64,000 nt of DNA from Neoscytalidium dimidiatum (lineage: Eukaryota; Ascomycota; Dothideomycetes; Botryosphaeriales; Botryosphaeriaceae). The stretch covers positions 1,860,001 through 1,924,000 of the forward strand of contig CM074698.1 of NCBI GenBank assembly GCA_037367355.1, in the 5' to 3' direction. The notes under the pieces are model-generated. The model did not search any database. It was not told where the DNA came from and saw nothing but the letters and a program-made list of their open reading frames with translations. The position numbers were made by a program, and so were the translations under genes. Of the stretch, positions 10,811-22,666 are shown piece by piece (the stretch's first letter is position 1; the number at the start of each line of letters is the position of its first letter).

Positions 10811-12100
10811 ATGGTGCGTGTAGTTGTCGTTGGTGGAGCTGGGAGTAAGTTATTCGCATCCTTTTCTTGTGGCATGTGAATAACCTCAACGCATCTATGT
10901 AGGCGTTGGCCGTGCCATTGTGGAGGAGCTAGCATCACAAGGCAAGCATGAAGTGATTGTCTGGACAAGAAGGGTAACATGCCACCCTTTCTCCCTTCAC
11001 CTTCCTTTTTCCCAGGAAGTGCCAGATCTAACGGAGTTTTCAGGGTCCATCCGAGCTGCAAATCCCGGGTGTACAGGTTGTCCAGGTCACGGATTACACC
11101 GACAAAGCCGCCATCGTGGCTCGTTTGGAGGGTACGCACACTGTTCTTGCCTTTTTCAACCCTATGAGCGACCCTGGTAGTCGCAACCAGAAAGCGTTGA
11201 TAGATGCTTGCGTCGAGGCAAAGGTGAAGCGATTTGCTCCTAGCGAGTGGGCAGGGTAAGTGCACGAATGCGCCATTGCTGAGGCCAAACTTTGCGCTGA
11301 TGGCGAGCCTGTTTGATTAGAAAAGTGAGGTCTGGGATTGCGATGTATTCCGATAAGGAGGGAGTCCTTGATTATCTGGAAGACATCAACAAGGAAAAGC
11401 CCGTAAGTCTTCGACGCTTTGAACCAAAGATGTCAAGAGAAGGCCAAGTGTTCGTGATACCTAAATTTCTGACGTTTGTTATCCCTAGGTGCTTGAATGG
11501 GGTCTGTTCCAGCCTGGATTGTTGATGGATTACTTCGCGCATCCCTATCCTGCCGCTGAGCACATGAATACGTTTCCCCTTCTGTTCGACCTCTTGAAAG
11601 GCCGCGCAATCATAGTCGAGGACGGCTTGGCGCCTATGGGACTTACCGCTGCAAGGGATGTTGGCAAGGTCGTCTCCCGTGCAATTGACTCCGAGGAGCC
11701 ATGGCCTGTTCAAGGAGGCATAGTCGGTGAGAAGACAAACATGATGGAAGTTGTCCGAACTGCAGAGAAGATTACAGGTACGCCGAATTCATCAATTCAA
11801 TTGCTCCGATTAACAAGCGATGATTTAGGCAAAACATTCGCCTTGCATCACCTCAAGGCTTCCGATCTCCGAAATGGCGAGTTCAAGTCCAGCTGGATTC
11901 CGACTTTCAATGAAGCGCTCTCCCCCGATGAAACTAAAAAGCTCGTGATCCCTTTCATTAGCGGCTGGGCATTGGGAATTTACGACGGAATCATCGACAT
12001 GGAGCCGGAGTGGAATCGGCGGTTTCCAGATCTGAAATTCATGTCAGTGGAGGAAATGCTTCGGGGAGCTTGGGAGAAGGCCCAGAAAGCCAAGCAGTGA
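10811..12100 (+). CDS. NmrA-like / isoflavone-reductase-like NAD(P)-binding protein
   Basis: Five exons: 10811-10844, 10903-10973, 11044-11255, 11321-11402 and 11489-12100. Introns are 58, 70, 65 and 86 bp and all phases match; 336 aa. The N-terminus VRVVVVGGAGSVGRAIVEEL is a Rossmann GxxGxxG motif completed across the first intron. ELQIPGVQVVQVTDYTDK and RFAPSEWAG are typical of the atypical-SDR NmrA/isoflavone-reductase group. In this group some members reduce small phenolic compounds and others only sense NAD(P) redox state; the sequence alone does not decide. Pairing with AKR 1 suggests a small-molecule enzyme. The second exon is only 71 bp, so automated models may miss it. Confidence 0.87.
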
Positions 12101-12748
12101 ATAGATTAGCCTGAACTCGTACGCTATATCATACAAAGTACTAGTGAAAAAAATTTTCACGCTCAGATTCGGGCGGAGCAAAGGAGGGTGTGCTCTAAGG
12201 CCACTTCTTACCGACTTTCGTCGTATTTGACAACATGCTCCTTTTTTTAGTGCTTTAGGCATACTGGCGACATCGGGTGGTGCGGCGTCTTGAACGCATC
12301 GCGGTGGGCTTACGGAGAAAAGGACCGTTCTCGGAGACTTCGTGAAGCTATTCTACGATTCTTGCCGAGACACTAACGGGCACATATACCATATGCGGAA
12401 CGCAGCAATGAAGGATACCCGGATCTCATGCCATCCTGAACTCAGATGAATAAGCTAATAAAGCCACTGCCTTGTTGCATGCTACTAATCGAGATCAGAA
12501 CTGGACAGATGACGAGAGCTTCTCATCAGAAAGGTGCCAACCGCAAACTAGTGGGGAGAGGGAGGGAAGTGCCTGATTGCATGATGAAAAGTCATTTCAG
12601 TATCTCAAGATTCAAATCTAGACAAACGCTTTCTTCCTCGTAGGAAAATATCTTGGCAGCTTGAGAATATAGTGGGGAAGATATTTAGATTATGAGCTAG
12701 CTCTACTTGAAAATGCCATCAAGAAGACCCCCGGTGGTCTCGATCAAA
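12101..12748. other. Convergent intergenic region
   Basis: 3' ends of the NmrA-like gene and AKR 2 face each other. No gene recognised. Confidence 0.5.
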
Positions 12749-14108
12749 TTATATTTCGTTCAAAGTGTTATAGATCTCTGGCATGGTTCTTGGGGCAATC
12801 GGCTGACCAATTTGTTAAATTGTCGGTACTTCCTAGACATGGAATGAGGCTTACCTGAGGCTTTGGCACCGAATCAACACGGCCCGCCATCCGCACAAGT
12901 CCGATGTCTGCAGTGCTCATCCGATTGTTGTACTTCTGCTGGCCCCGGAACTCGAAGAGAAAGTTCATCGGAAAACCGACATCGAAGGGTACAGCTGCTT
13001 CGATTTCGTCAATCTCCTGCTCGGTGAGCCTGATGGTTAGAGCGCGGATATTGGCCCTTAGATGCTCCAACTTCCGACCACCGACAATAGGGAAAACATA
13101 AGGCTGTTTGTGTATGATGTAGGCCAACGCAACCGATGTAAGGTGCACGCCTCCTTTGGTCTCGGCAATCTTCTGCAACACGCGGGAAACTTTTCTCGCA
13201 TTCTCACTTTGTGGGACCATCGTCCGACCCTCCTTCTTCCCCTCTTCTTCGACTCTGAAGTTGCCAGAGCCGAGCGCGCCCCAGGGGGCGAGCGCCATGC
13301 CCTCGTCTTGCACCATGGGTATGACGTCGCGCTCAAGGTCACGGTCTGCAGCGCTCCAACGACCTTGATAAACGCTGAATGGAGTGAGCCCGGTGCGACG
13401 TGCGTACTCATTCGCTTTGCTAACGATCCACGCAGGCGTGTCGCTAATGCCGAGATAGAGGACTTTGCCGGATAGTACGAGCTGGTGAAGTGACTGCATG
13501 ACCTCAGAAACAGATGTCGAAAAGTCCCAGTACTGAAGGTAAAGCTGCCCCGTACAGATCCATTAGCCTCTATAATTACATAGGTTGAGATATACTACAG
13601 CATTAGCAATACTGAGCGACTGCGGTATCTTACAAGATCGACATAGTCTGTCTTGAGCTTGCTTAAGCTCGCCTCGAGTGATGCTTTCAAGCTTTTCCTG
13701 TGGTTTCCCTGGTAATTCACGAGGATCTGCTTGCCTTGAGGAAATGGATTTGTAAACTTCGTGGCAAGAACGATCTGGTCGCGATTCTTGCGTTCTTGCA
13801 TCCAGTCACCGATCCATTCCTCGCTCTGGCCATCCTGGTAGTTATTGGCAGTGTCGATGAAGTTGCCGCCGCTCTTGAAGAAGTAGTCTAGAATCTCAAA
13901 GGTCGTGGTCTTGTCGCATGGACCCATTGCGTCGGCCCTGGCCAAAGTCAGCACGTGGAATGTCGGGTGGTAGAGGACCCCTTTACCAGGCATCGCCAAA
14001 GTTCATGCCGCCGAGGCAGAGGGAGGAAACCCTTACACCGGCTTGCGGAGATAGGATGCGATGGTAGCCCAGCGGCGTCTTGGGCTCGGGAGCAGGTTCA
14101 AAGGGCAT
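12749..14108 (-). CDS. Aldo-keto reductase, norsolorinic-acid-reductase-like (AKR 2)
   Basis: Four exons: 14108-13987, 13937-13634, 13544-12855 and 12802-12749. Introns are 49, 89 and 52 bp; 389 aa. The last intron was placed because splicing there gives PKPQ-PIAPR followed by a short tail, the usual ending of this family; reading through gives an unrelated tail. The start [21 protein letters not shown] is family-like. Tetrad: Asp69 and Tyr74 ([14 protein letters not shown]) and Lys101 (VLATKF) are present. The His position reads LYLQYWD, so Gln replaces the usual His. The same position in AKR 1 is His. Either activity is altered or this subfamily tolerates Gln. The gene converges on the NmrA-like gene. 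Confidence 0.9.
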
Positions 14109-15064
14109 GACGGCAACGATTTGAGCGGAAAGCTGAAGGACGTAATAGGCGAAGCTGAGCGAAGGAGCTCTGTTGCATTGGCTAGATTGAGTAGTACCTG
14201 AAGTCACTATATCCATGGCTTATGCTCTCTTAATTATCGTCTCGTGTTGGACAGAACGTTCGAGAAAGTGAGGATGCCATCCTGCAGGTGAACGGATTTA
14301 GGAAGTCTATGCCCGAGAATAGCATGATCCTTAGTAGAAACTATCCATTCGTATCAGATACTGTAAGATACTAGCACGGACTCCTCGGTCCCGGTGATAA
14401 ACTCTGTCCGCGAGTTGATTGATAAGCTAGCGACGCAAGTTATGTGAAATAAGAAAAAAAAGCTCAGAGATCTGCAGACTTCCCAGACCATGAAGGCATC
14501 AAGGGCATCATTGGACTTCGGAACTGCCCCACGTTCCGAGTCAGTGGCAGTCAATATGACCCAGTGAGCTAACCTTACAATGTACACAGTACAGCCACTG
14601 ATCGCCATACAGAGCAGCTATGCAAACAGGACGCTCATGACGCGTGGTATGACGCAGTCTTCGGCCGAGGGTAAACATCGGCAAAGGATGTTGTTTCTAA
14701 AATCTGTGCGCGGATCAACTCTCAGCTCGGTGCATTGGGCGCTGCGTTATACCTCGAACGCACTAAACTTTCCGCCTTTCCGATCGCTTTATCCCCTCGT
14801 TCATTCGTAGTAAAGCTCACGGCAGAGTTTTGACCACTTGGATACGAGTCGTACGGCGACCGATCTCGGCAGAGAACATAGGAAAGAGAGCTGTTTACCA
14901 GAAAGCATAACGTGGTTCACAAACGAGCGGTCAACCCAATCAACCTCAGACGGCTTTGCACACGAATAGCACAACACCACAAGTTATATTATTGCACTAA
15001 ATACAACACTTTACTTGGTATCTTATGCTTCCTCTTTCTCTGACCAGTTACAAGGGTCGCGCCT
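14109..15064. other. Intergenic, no gene recognised
   Basis: Normal base composition, no RIP bias, no recognisable coding region upstream of AKR 2. Confidence 0.5.
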
Positions 15065-15400
15065 GGTCTAGCCACCCCGCCCACAGCGGCGTTGTTGTGT
15101 CGCACCGCTCTCTGCGCGTAACCTCTTCGCAGGCTTCTCACCCTTCTCCTGCCCATCCGCACCCTCTATAGCATTCAACTCAGTACCCTCGTCTTTTGAT
15201 AGGATTCCCTGATCCTATACGCACTTGCACTTCCGTGATCTTATCGCGTACTAGTACTATCTAATGTATCATTCCCAGTGCTCTTCATGAGCCGATCGAG
15301 CGTATCATTGATGGGAGACGGCGAGAAATCTTGACATCTCTAGATCCGATCGCGAATGAGCGTTGACTGGGAATTGAACTCAAAGGTTTTGTTTGATGTC
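15065..15400 (-). pseudogene. Possible tail of a pogo-like transposase (decayed)
   Basis: A minus-strand frame contains a Ser/Pro-rich stretch (SPSPINDTLDRLMKS, about 15315 downwards). A second frame has KPAKRLRAESGATQQRRCGRGG before a TAG near 15070. This order resembles the C-terminal coiled segment and zinc-knuckle tail of fungal pogo/Fot-like transposases. Frames are shifted relative to each other and the DDE core is not seen. Weak call. Confidence 0.3.
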
Positions 15401-15635
15401 AGTTTTCGTGGGACCTCAGGCGCGCGACATTGGATGAGAGTAAGGTCAGAAGAGAAAGAATTGTGTTGGATTGTTGATGAACAACGGTGATCCATTGATG
15501 ATGGCATGAAGAGGAAGAGGGTAGGTGACCCGCTTACCTCTTATAAGCGTGATTGTGACTAAGCTATCTGGTGTTGCAAAAGCAGTACACAAAACATATG
15601 ATATCCAACAAATTGATGTAATGGACGGCCTCTAC

Positions 15636-16868
15636 CTCTAAGGATCCAATACCTAAGAGGGAGAAAACTAGTCATAAGGTTTTCCTTAAGTGTGTACAAG
15701 AAGAGAGTGAAATAAGTGATGACTAAGCACTACGTGCGAAGGCCTGTTACCAATAGAGTCTAAATTCTATTACTAAAGTAAATTTAGAAAGTTAACTACG
15801 AGGGTTAAAGCTATCTAGAGAGTATAGTTTATATATAAGTAGGAAAGTATATATAATCTAGTATTTATAAAGTTTATCTTTATAGATAGTCTAAACTATC
15901 TAAACTAGCGTTTAGAAGTTTATTCTACTAAGTCTTTATAAATTAGTAAACTAGTAGAGTATTACGTAACTCTTTTCTTTCTAGTAGACCTTTCCTAGTA
16001 CTATCTACGCCCCGCTTATTTCTTTCTTCTATCTATTCTAGGTTCCGTAAAGGCTAGGCCGTAATACTAGAAAGTATATTCGGCGATCTCGCATTTATAT
16101 TAGGCGGATAGTTAGGTACGAAAAGACCCGACGATAGGTATATAGATAGCCTACCGGGAAAGTAGCGGGCAGATATACGCGTAGTTAAAGTAACGATAGT
16201 ATTTACTCTAGCCGCCGAGAGACTAATTATAACTAAATACTAAGAGCTAAATTCTTCTTAAGATAAATTAACCCTTTCTTAGCTAGTTCTTACGCTACTA
16301 TAGAGATTAATAGCGCTTAGAAAGTAGTCTTAAATAGAATAGTACGAGGGGTTTATATTAGATAGCTCTACTTTTATATTTTATTCTTTTATTCTTACGT
16401 TTATTAAGCTTTAGCTATTAGTAATTAATTCGTATCTATATTTAGATTATTAAACTAAAGAAAGATATAATTTCCTTATATATAGTATACTAGACCTTAA
16501 GTAAACCGGGACCCTAGTATAGCGTAGCGTAGAATAGTATTTCTTATTTCTATAGTCTACTAAGGCCGATAGAGTATATAAATTATTATTATTATTATTA
16601 TTATTCCCTCGCGTACTCTTCTAGCCGCGCGTTCTACGCGCTCTAATAGTAGATTATATAGGCCTTTCTTACTATATATAAACTACGCTCTTTAAGTAGC
16701 TTTAACCCGTATAGTTAACTTCTCTAATAAAAGAATATAGGCTCTATTAGTAACTAGGCCTTCGTACGTAGTACTTAGTTATTACTTATTTTACTCTCTT
16801 CTTATATATACTTAAGGAAAACCTTATAACTAGTTCTCTTCCTCTTTAGCGTTTAGGTTCTTTAAGGT
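15636..16868. mobile_element. RIP-degraded element A with long inverted ends
   Basis: About 200 bp at the left (15636-15840) reappear inverted at the right (about 16665-16868). A clear core is AGTCATAAGGTTTTCCTTAA at 15666-15685 against its RIP-altered complement near 16811-16830. The interior is AT-rich with TpA excess and CpG islands left between, the RIP signature. The segment 15780-16060 is repeated directly at about 32655-32945 in element B. No coding frame survives. It could be a foldback/TIR DNA transposon or two LTR fragments in opposite orientation. Confidence 0.6.
16582..16605. repeat. (ATT)8 microsatellite
   Basis: Uninterrupted ATT units within element A. Confidence 0.85.
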
Positions 16869-16916
16869 AGAAGCTAATCGTTATAGTTAACTACTATATT
16901 ATAATTATTAAATATT

Positions 16917-17301
16917 TGTTACGGCACAGTCGCCCAGAAAGGCGGATAACGAAACCCTACGACTACTCACCGCCCACGTGACCAACTCGGGGCCTAACTC
17001 GGCAGAATACCTACCGACACTGATGCACCAGACCACCGCACACTCGCTCAGCAAAGCTCGGACCACCGATCAGTACTGATCAGTGGGTTAACATTACAGA
17101 TCACTACTGATCGTACCGATCACTCCATGTATATAGACCACACTCATTTATCGTAGTTAGGACCCTCGTGGTCAACTTGTCAATTGATTCCTACCCTACT
17201 ATTGTACGAACCTCCCCTGCCTACCACTGTATTGGCCCCTAGAAAGCCCAAGCTGCCTGACGACGCGCCTCGACTCCCCCAGAAAGAGTCCCGGCGTAAC
17301 A
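16917..17301 (+). repeat. 5' LTR of chromovirus copy 1
   Basis: 385 bp, TGTTACGG to GTAACA. Its U3 (starting ACAGTCGCCCAGAAAGGCGG) matches the LTRs of copy 2. It has a dense cluster of ACTGATCAGT-type short palindromes near 17070-17120, upstream of the TATATA at about 17130. Confidence 0.92.
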
Positions 17302-17356
17302 CTTTGACCACCTTTCTTAGGCACCGGAGGTAACCCCACCCTGAAAACTACTAACC

Positions 17357-18550
17357 ATGACATCCTGGACCGAAATCAGGAACAACCTTCCGACGGAGGA
17401 GGAACAGCTTCAGTCAATCCGTCCCTTGATCCCTGGAAACCCAGCTCTTAACATGAGGCTGCTCATTTCGGAAGCATATTCCTCGGGCATAGCCTCCTTG
17501 AGTCGAGCAATCAACGGACCCAGAGTACCAGAGAACGCCAGTGAGGACTGCGGCCAAGTCCTTCTGGAGTACTTCATTCGAGGACAAGCCTTTACTGTCA
17601 ACCGTACTATGCGGCCCTCCACCCCAGCCACCCCGCGACATCAGAATCGACCCCACAACACCAAACTAAAGATCAAGACCCCGACACCTACGATGGGGAT
17701 CGGCGTAAGCTCAACGACTTCCTGGCCCAACTAGAGAATTACTTCGAATTCTACAAAGCATCATTCAAGGACGATGAGGAAAGGGTCCGCTTTGCAGGAA
17801 CCTACCTCCGAGGTAACGCAGCACGGTGGTTCGAACCTATCGAAAGGATTTCCGCTCGGCCATCCCACGTACGGAAACCAGTAGCCTGTTCGCCAACTAC
17901 AATCGCTTCGCCGACGCAATCAGACAAGCCTTTGGTAGCAAGAACGAGGAGCAGGAGGCCGCCCTTCGAATTCAGGACCTCCGACAAACCCGATCAGTCT
18001 CGGAATATGTCACGGAATTCCGCATGCTCGCCTCCTACCTCAATTGGAACGACCAATCCCTCAAATACATCTTCTACAAGGGCCTAAAGCACAATGTGAA
18101 GGCCGAATTCGCCCGCACCGGATTACCCAAGGACCTTAGCGAGACCATCGACACGGCCATCCGAGTCGACCAACAACTGTTCAATTTCAGACAAGAGACA
18201 GGCCAAACCCGATACTCGGCCAACACCGCGCAACCTCGAAACAACCTACCCCGGGGACCCATGGACTTAGATGCCAACCAACGACGAAACCTCGGCTGGC
18301 GCCGGAGGAAGAACAGCGACGGCGTGAAAGGGTCTTTGCTTCCACTGTGGAAAGCACGGACATATCAGCAGAAACTGCCCAGACAAACGAACCAGCAACC
18401 AGCGAACCAACGACAAGAAAACCACCTCGGCTACTGAAGGACGACCGAGACCCCAACCATGACACCATCCACTGGTCCACTTGTAGCATCGAAGCCTGCC
18501 CCATTCACCAGGAAGCTAAGAACATCAGCGGGTACCACCCAAAAAACTAG
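17357..18550 (+). pseudogene. gag region of chromovirus copy 1, frameshifted
   Basis: Starts MTSWTEIRNNLPTEEEQLQS at 17357. The capsid-like part continues in other frames: DGDRRKLNDFLAQLENYF from about 17693, then FANYNRFADAIRQAFGSK and the Ty3-type SVSEYVTEFRMLASYLNW from about 17995. Breaks lie at about 17640-17690, at about 17832 (GAACC-TATCG where copy 2 keeps an extra C) and near 18300. A small basic, Cys-poor tail ends the region. The nucleocapsid knuckle is degraded or absent. Reading copy 2 beside it shows that the frame was once continuous. Confidence 0.8.
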
Positions 18551-21500
18551 AAACGCCTACTGAACTGGGGCTACAGCAGGCGAGGCCCCTGCCCCACAGG
18601 ACCATAGCAGCATCGACCGGAAAAACCACAGGACACCCACCAGAAAGCAAAGGAGACTCCGCAGAATACGGGAACCACTGGGTTGTCGTGACAAAATCAA
18701 TGGACGCCGAGCGCTCACCCTCATCGACTCCGCATCAAGGGAACTACGTCTCAAACCGATTTGCAGAAAAAGCCAACCTAAAACCCAGAGAAAAGGACCA
18801 ACCATATCAGCTGAGAACTGTTGATGGATCCCCCAGCTCCTTTGGAGATGGAAAGGTAATCATCGAAACCCCGAAACTGACCCTCGAATACAAAAACCAC
18901 AGGAACGTATCTGTCTAGACGTTACCAAGATCCCCGTATGATGTCATTCTCGGCATCCCTTGGCAGAAGAAATGGAAAATACAATACGATTGGGACAATG
19001 GAGGAATTACCCTCAAGTCCAGAGAACGAAACCAAGAACCAGAATGGAAACCACGCACCATAGCCGAACCGATTACCCACGTAAGCCTAATTTGAAAGCT
19101 GCGCTGGAAAGGACCCGAAAGAAGGGGCAAGCAATTGGAATGATGTGGTATCGCCCCACCACTACAAACAAAGAAAGAACCCGACAGATTAGTGCCACCA
19201 GACGAGAAAAACCAGACTACCCGACACCCGTGGGAGGAGATGACCCCACCAGGATACACGAACAGTACCTTGATGGCGTTCCTAAGGAATACCACCGGTT
19301 CAAGGAAATTTTCAGAGAAAAGATCGAAGACGCACTACCGGAACACAGACCATGGGACCACGAGATCAACTTGAAACCAGGCACTGAACCCCGATTTGGA
19401 CCCCTATATCCAATGTCGGAAAAGGAGTTACAAGCAATGAGGGAACACTTGGACTTACTACTGAAGAAGGGATACATCCGACCCTCTCAATCCTCAGCAG
19501 GATTCCCCGTCCTCTTCGTACCAAAGCCCGGAGGCAAGTTACGCCTCTGTGTGGATTACCGATCCCTGAACGACATTACCATCAAAGACCGCTACCCTCT
19601 ACCCCGCATCGATGAACTAAGGGATCGCCTCTCCGGGGCACGATTCTTCACCAAGTTAGACCTGCGGGATGGGTACCACCTTATCCGAATCAAGGAAGGA
19701 CATGAATGGAAAACCGCATTCAGAACTCGATACGGTTTGTACGAGTACTTGGTAATGCCTTTCGGACTTACCAACGCCCCTGCCACATTCCAAGCCCTTG
19801 TCAACCACGTCCTACGAGAATATCTGGACCGATTCTGCACAGCCTACCTCGACGACATCCTGATCTACTCAGAAACCCTTGAAGAACACAAGGAACATGT
19901 ATCCAAAGTCCTCCAGAAACTACTCGAATACAACCTCTCCGTCAAACCAGAAAATGTACCTTCCATGCCCAAAGGGTAGAATTCCTAGGCTTTATCATCG
20001 AACCAGGAAAAATAGTCATGGACCCAAAAAAGGTGGAAGACATCCTGAAGTGGCCAGAACCAAGGAACGTCAAAGAAGTACAAGCCTTTTTAGGGTTTGC
20101 CAACTTCTACCGACGATTCATCAAACGATACTCGCATGTAGCCGAACCCTAATCCGACTCACCCGAAAAATACCCTTTCACCTGGGAAGCACCCCAACAA
20201 GAGGCGTTTGATCAACTCAAAAGGGCCTTCGTAGAAGCGCCGGTACTCCTCATGTTCGATCCTGACAAGCCACTCTACCTCGAAACTGACGCATCCGACT
20301 ATGCCATTGGCGCTACCCTCAGCCAGCCAGACGACGAGGGAAGATTACACCCTATCGCGTATTACTCGCAAAATGTCACCCGCCGAGCTCAATTACGAGA
20401 TACACGACAAAGAACTGCTTGCGATCGTCACAGCGTTCAAGGAATGGCGACACTACCTTGAGGGAGCTAACTACGAAATCACGGTATACTCGGATCACAA
20501 GAACCTGGGATACTTCACAACCACCAAGGTGTTAAACAGAAGACAAGTACGATGGGCAGAACAACTCGCCCCTTCTACTTCAAGATCCACTACCGCAAGG
20601 GAAGTGAAAACGGCAAGGCCGACGCACTTAGCCGCAGAGCCGACCACGTGGAAGGAAAGCCAGAACTATCACCAGCAGTACTACGACAAAATGACGACGG
20701 CACGTTAGGCCCCAACCGCCCCGAATCATTGAAGAATCCGACGCACCCTGGGAAGAACGAATACTGGCACCCATCATAAGGCTAGGGAGCCCCATCGACG
20801 ACGACGAACCTCCACGAAACCCAACACCAGAGCAGGAGCCGGAGGACGAAGAGGAACCGCAGGACGAGGAACCCATACCAACACTTGAAGAAACCACGGA
20901 AGAGGCAGTAAACGAGGAAGAAGATGACACCGCCACTTGGGAACAAATCATCCAAGGAAAATATAACAATGATCCGCTATCCCAAGAACTGCTTCAACGA
21001 ATAGGCACCCCGAACATGACGACCCGACCTAGTCCAAGACCATAGAGGCAACATACTATTCCGCGGGAAAATCTACGTACCCACACCTCTGCGCAAACGG
21101 CTGACAAAGGAATACCACGAGTCCGCAGTTCACGGACACCCAGGAATGACAAGAACCTTGGAACGGCTTTGTAAGACACTTCTACTTTCCCCGAATGAGG
21201 AAAGTAGTAGAGAAAGTCATCCAGGAATGTGACGAATGCGCAAAAAACAAGGTGGCACGACATGCACCATACGGACAACTACAGCTCATCACAACACCAA
21301 CCAAACCCTGGGAATCGGTCACAATGGATTTTATCACCGACCTGCCAAATTCAGTAGACCCTGTGACTAAAGCGCGACACAACGCCATCCTGGTCATTGT
21401 CGACCGTTTGACAAAATGGGCAAACTTCATCCCTTGCAACAAAAAAATCGGAGCAGAAGGCTGCGCCTACCTCTTCCTCAGATATGTCTTCGCCCACCAC

Positions 21501-22666
21501 GGGATGCCCAAGGAACTAATCACGGACCGAGACCCACGATTCAGAGCTAAGTTCTGGCAAACCTTGGTCCACAAGTTAGGAACTAAACACAAGATGTCAA
21601 CAACGGCACACCCGCAAACCGATGGACAAACGGAACGAACCAACCAAACGCTAGAACAGTACCTAAGATTCTACCTGAATTACAGGCAAAACAACTGGGT
21701 CGAACTCCTGCCACTAGCCCAATACGCGTACAACAGCACATCAACGGAAGCCACACAAACCACGCCTTTCTACGCCAACTACGGATTCGACCCCACCGCC
21801 TTCGGAGAACCCCAGATCTGCGAAGTACTCGCCCAAAAGCTATGCTCAGAGCAGACCAGTTACGCGAGCTACACCAGGAACTGGCCCGAGACATCAAATT
21901 CACCGCATACCGAATGGCCATGTACTACGACAGACGGCGCCAGGCGTCGCCGCCCCTAAAGGAGGGGGATAAAGTCTGGCTCCTCAGAAAAAACATCAAA
22001 ACAACACGATCGAACGACAAATTGGACCACAAGAAAATCGGACCCTACCAAATTGAGAAAGAACTTTCACCTGTTTCCTTTAAACTCAAATTGCCAGAAC
22101 AAGTGGGAATACACCCAGTTTTCCACATCTCGTTACTTGAACCCGCACACAGCAACGCCGAACCTGACCCAGAACTTGAAATACACCCCGATGACGCAGA
22201 CAAAGAATGGAACGTAGAGAAAATCCTGGATGGAGACTGGATCGACGGTCAATTCAAGTACCTCATCAAATGGGAAGGAGTGGATCCCGCCGGGAACCCG
22301 TGGGAACCCTCATGGGAACCAATCTCTTACCTTAACTGCGAGGAACTCATCCAGGAATACCACCGACGAAACCCTGACCGCCCAAACCCAGAGCATCCTC
22401 CCACGACGCGAACCCGGCAGGCGGGGTCAAGGCCACTCGATAACGATCAAGAGACTCCTCAGGCACGCCACCGTGCTCGAGTGCGCGCCCACCGCCCGGA
22501 GACCCGGCAGACCAACGTGACAAGCCAGTCTCATCATCCGAACCCGCGGGAACATCCTGAGGCTCCCGCCCCTCTCGAGCCGCAGCCTCCCGCTCCAACC
22601 TCCTCTTCCAAGGCAGCCATTTCGGGCAAACAAAGAAGCATTCCGACGCTCCACATGGCGCAATAA
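18551..22666 (+). pseudogene. pol region of chromovirus copy 1 (PR-RT-RNaseH-IN-chromodomain), frameshifted
   Basis: The protease core around 18710 carries LTLIDSAS with a 2-bp loss relative to copy 2. Reverse transcriptase lies at 18960-19979: [20 protein letters not shown], the [15 protein letters not shown] motif, and the YLDDILIYS active site. RNase H follows ([18 protein letters not shown]). Integrase is at 21195-21959: CDECAKNK zinc finger end, MDFITDLP, ITDRDPRF, and TAHPQTDGQTERTNQ with the DDE glutamate. The frame 21842-22666 includes GPYQIEKELSPVSFKLKLP and a chromodomain (WNVEKILDGDWIDGQFKYLI, WEPSWEPISYLNC). The chromodomain defines it as a chromovirus that may target heterochromatin. 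Frame breaks lie near 18725, 18905, 19955, 20150, 20390 and 21840. Confidence 0.88.

Noticed and set aside
20628..20969. Ser-rich minus-strand frame opposite the pol linker, also at 28947-29129 in copy 2
   Set aside because: It is the mirror of an acidic Glu/Asp codon run on the sense strand (GAG/GAC read backwards as Ser/Phe/Val), so its conservation is a by-product. Unlike the 22427-22945 ORF it has no conserved start or intron.
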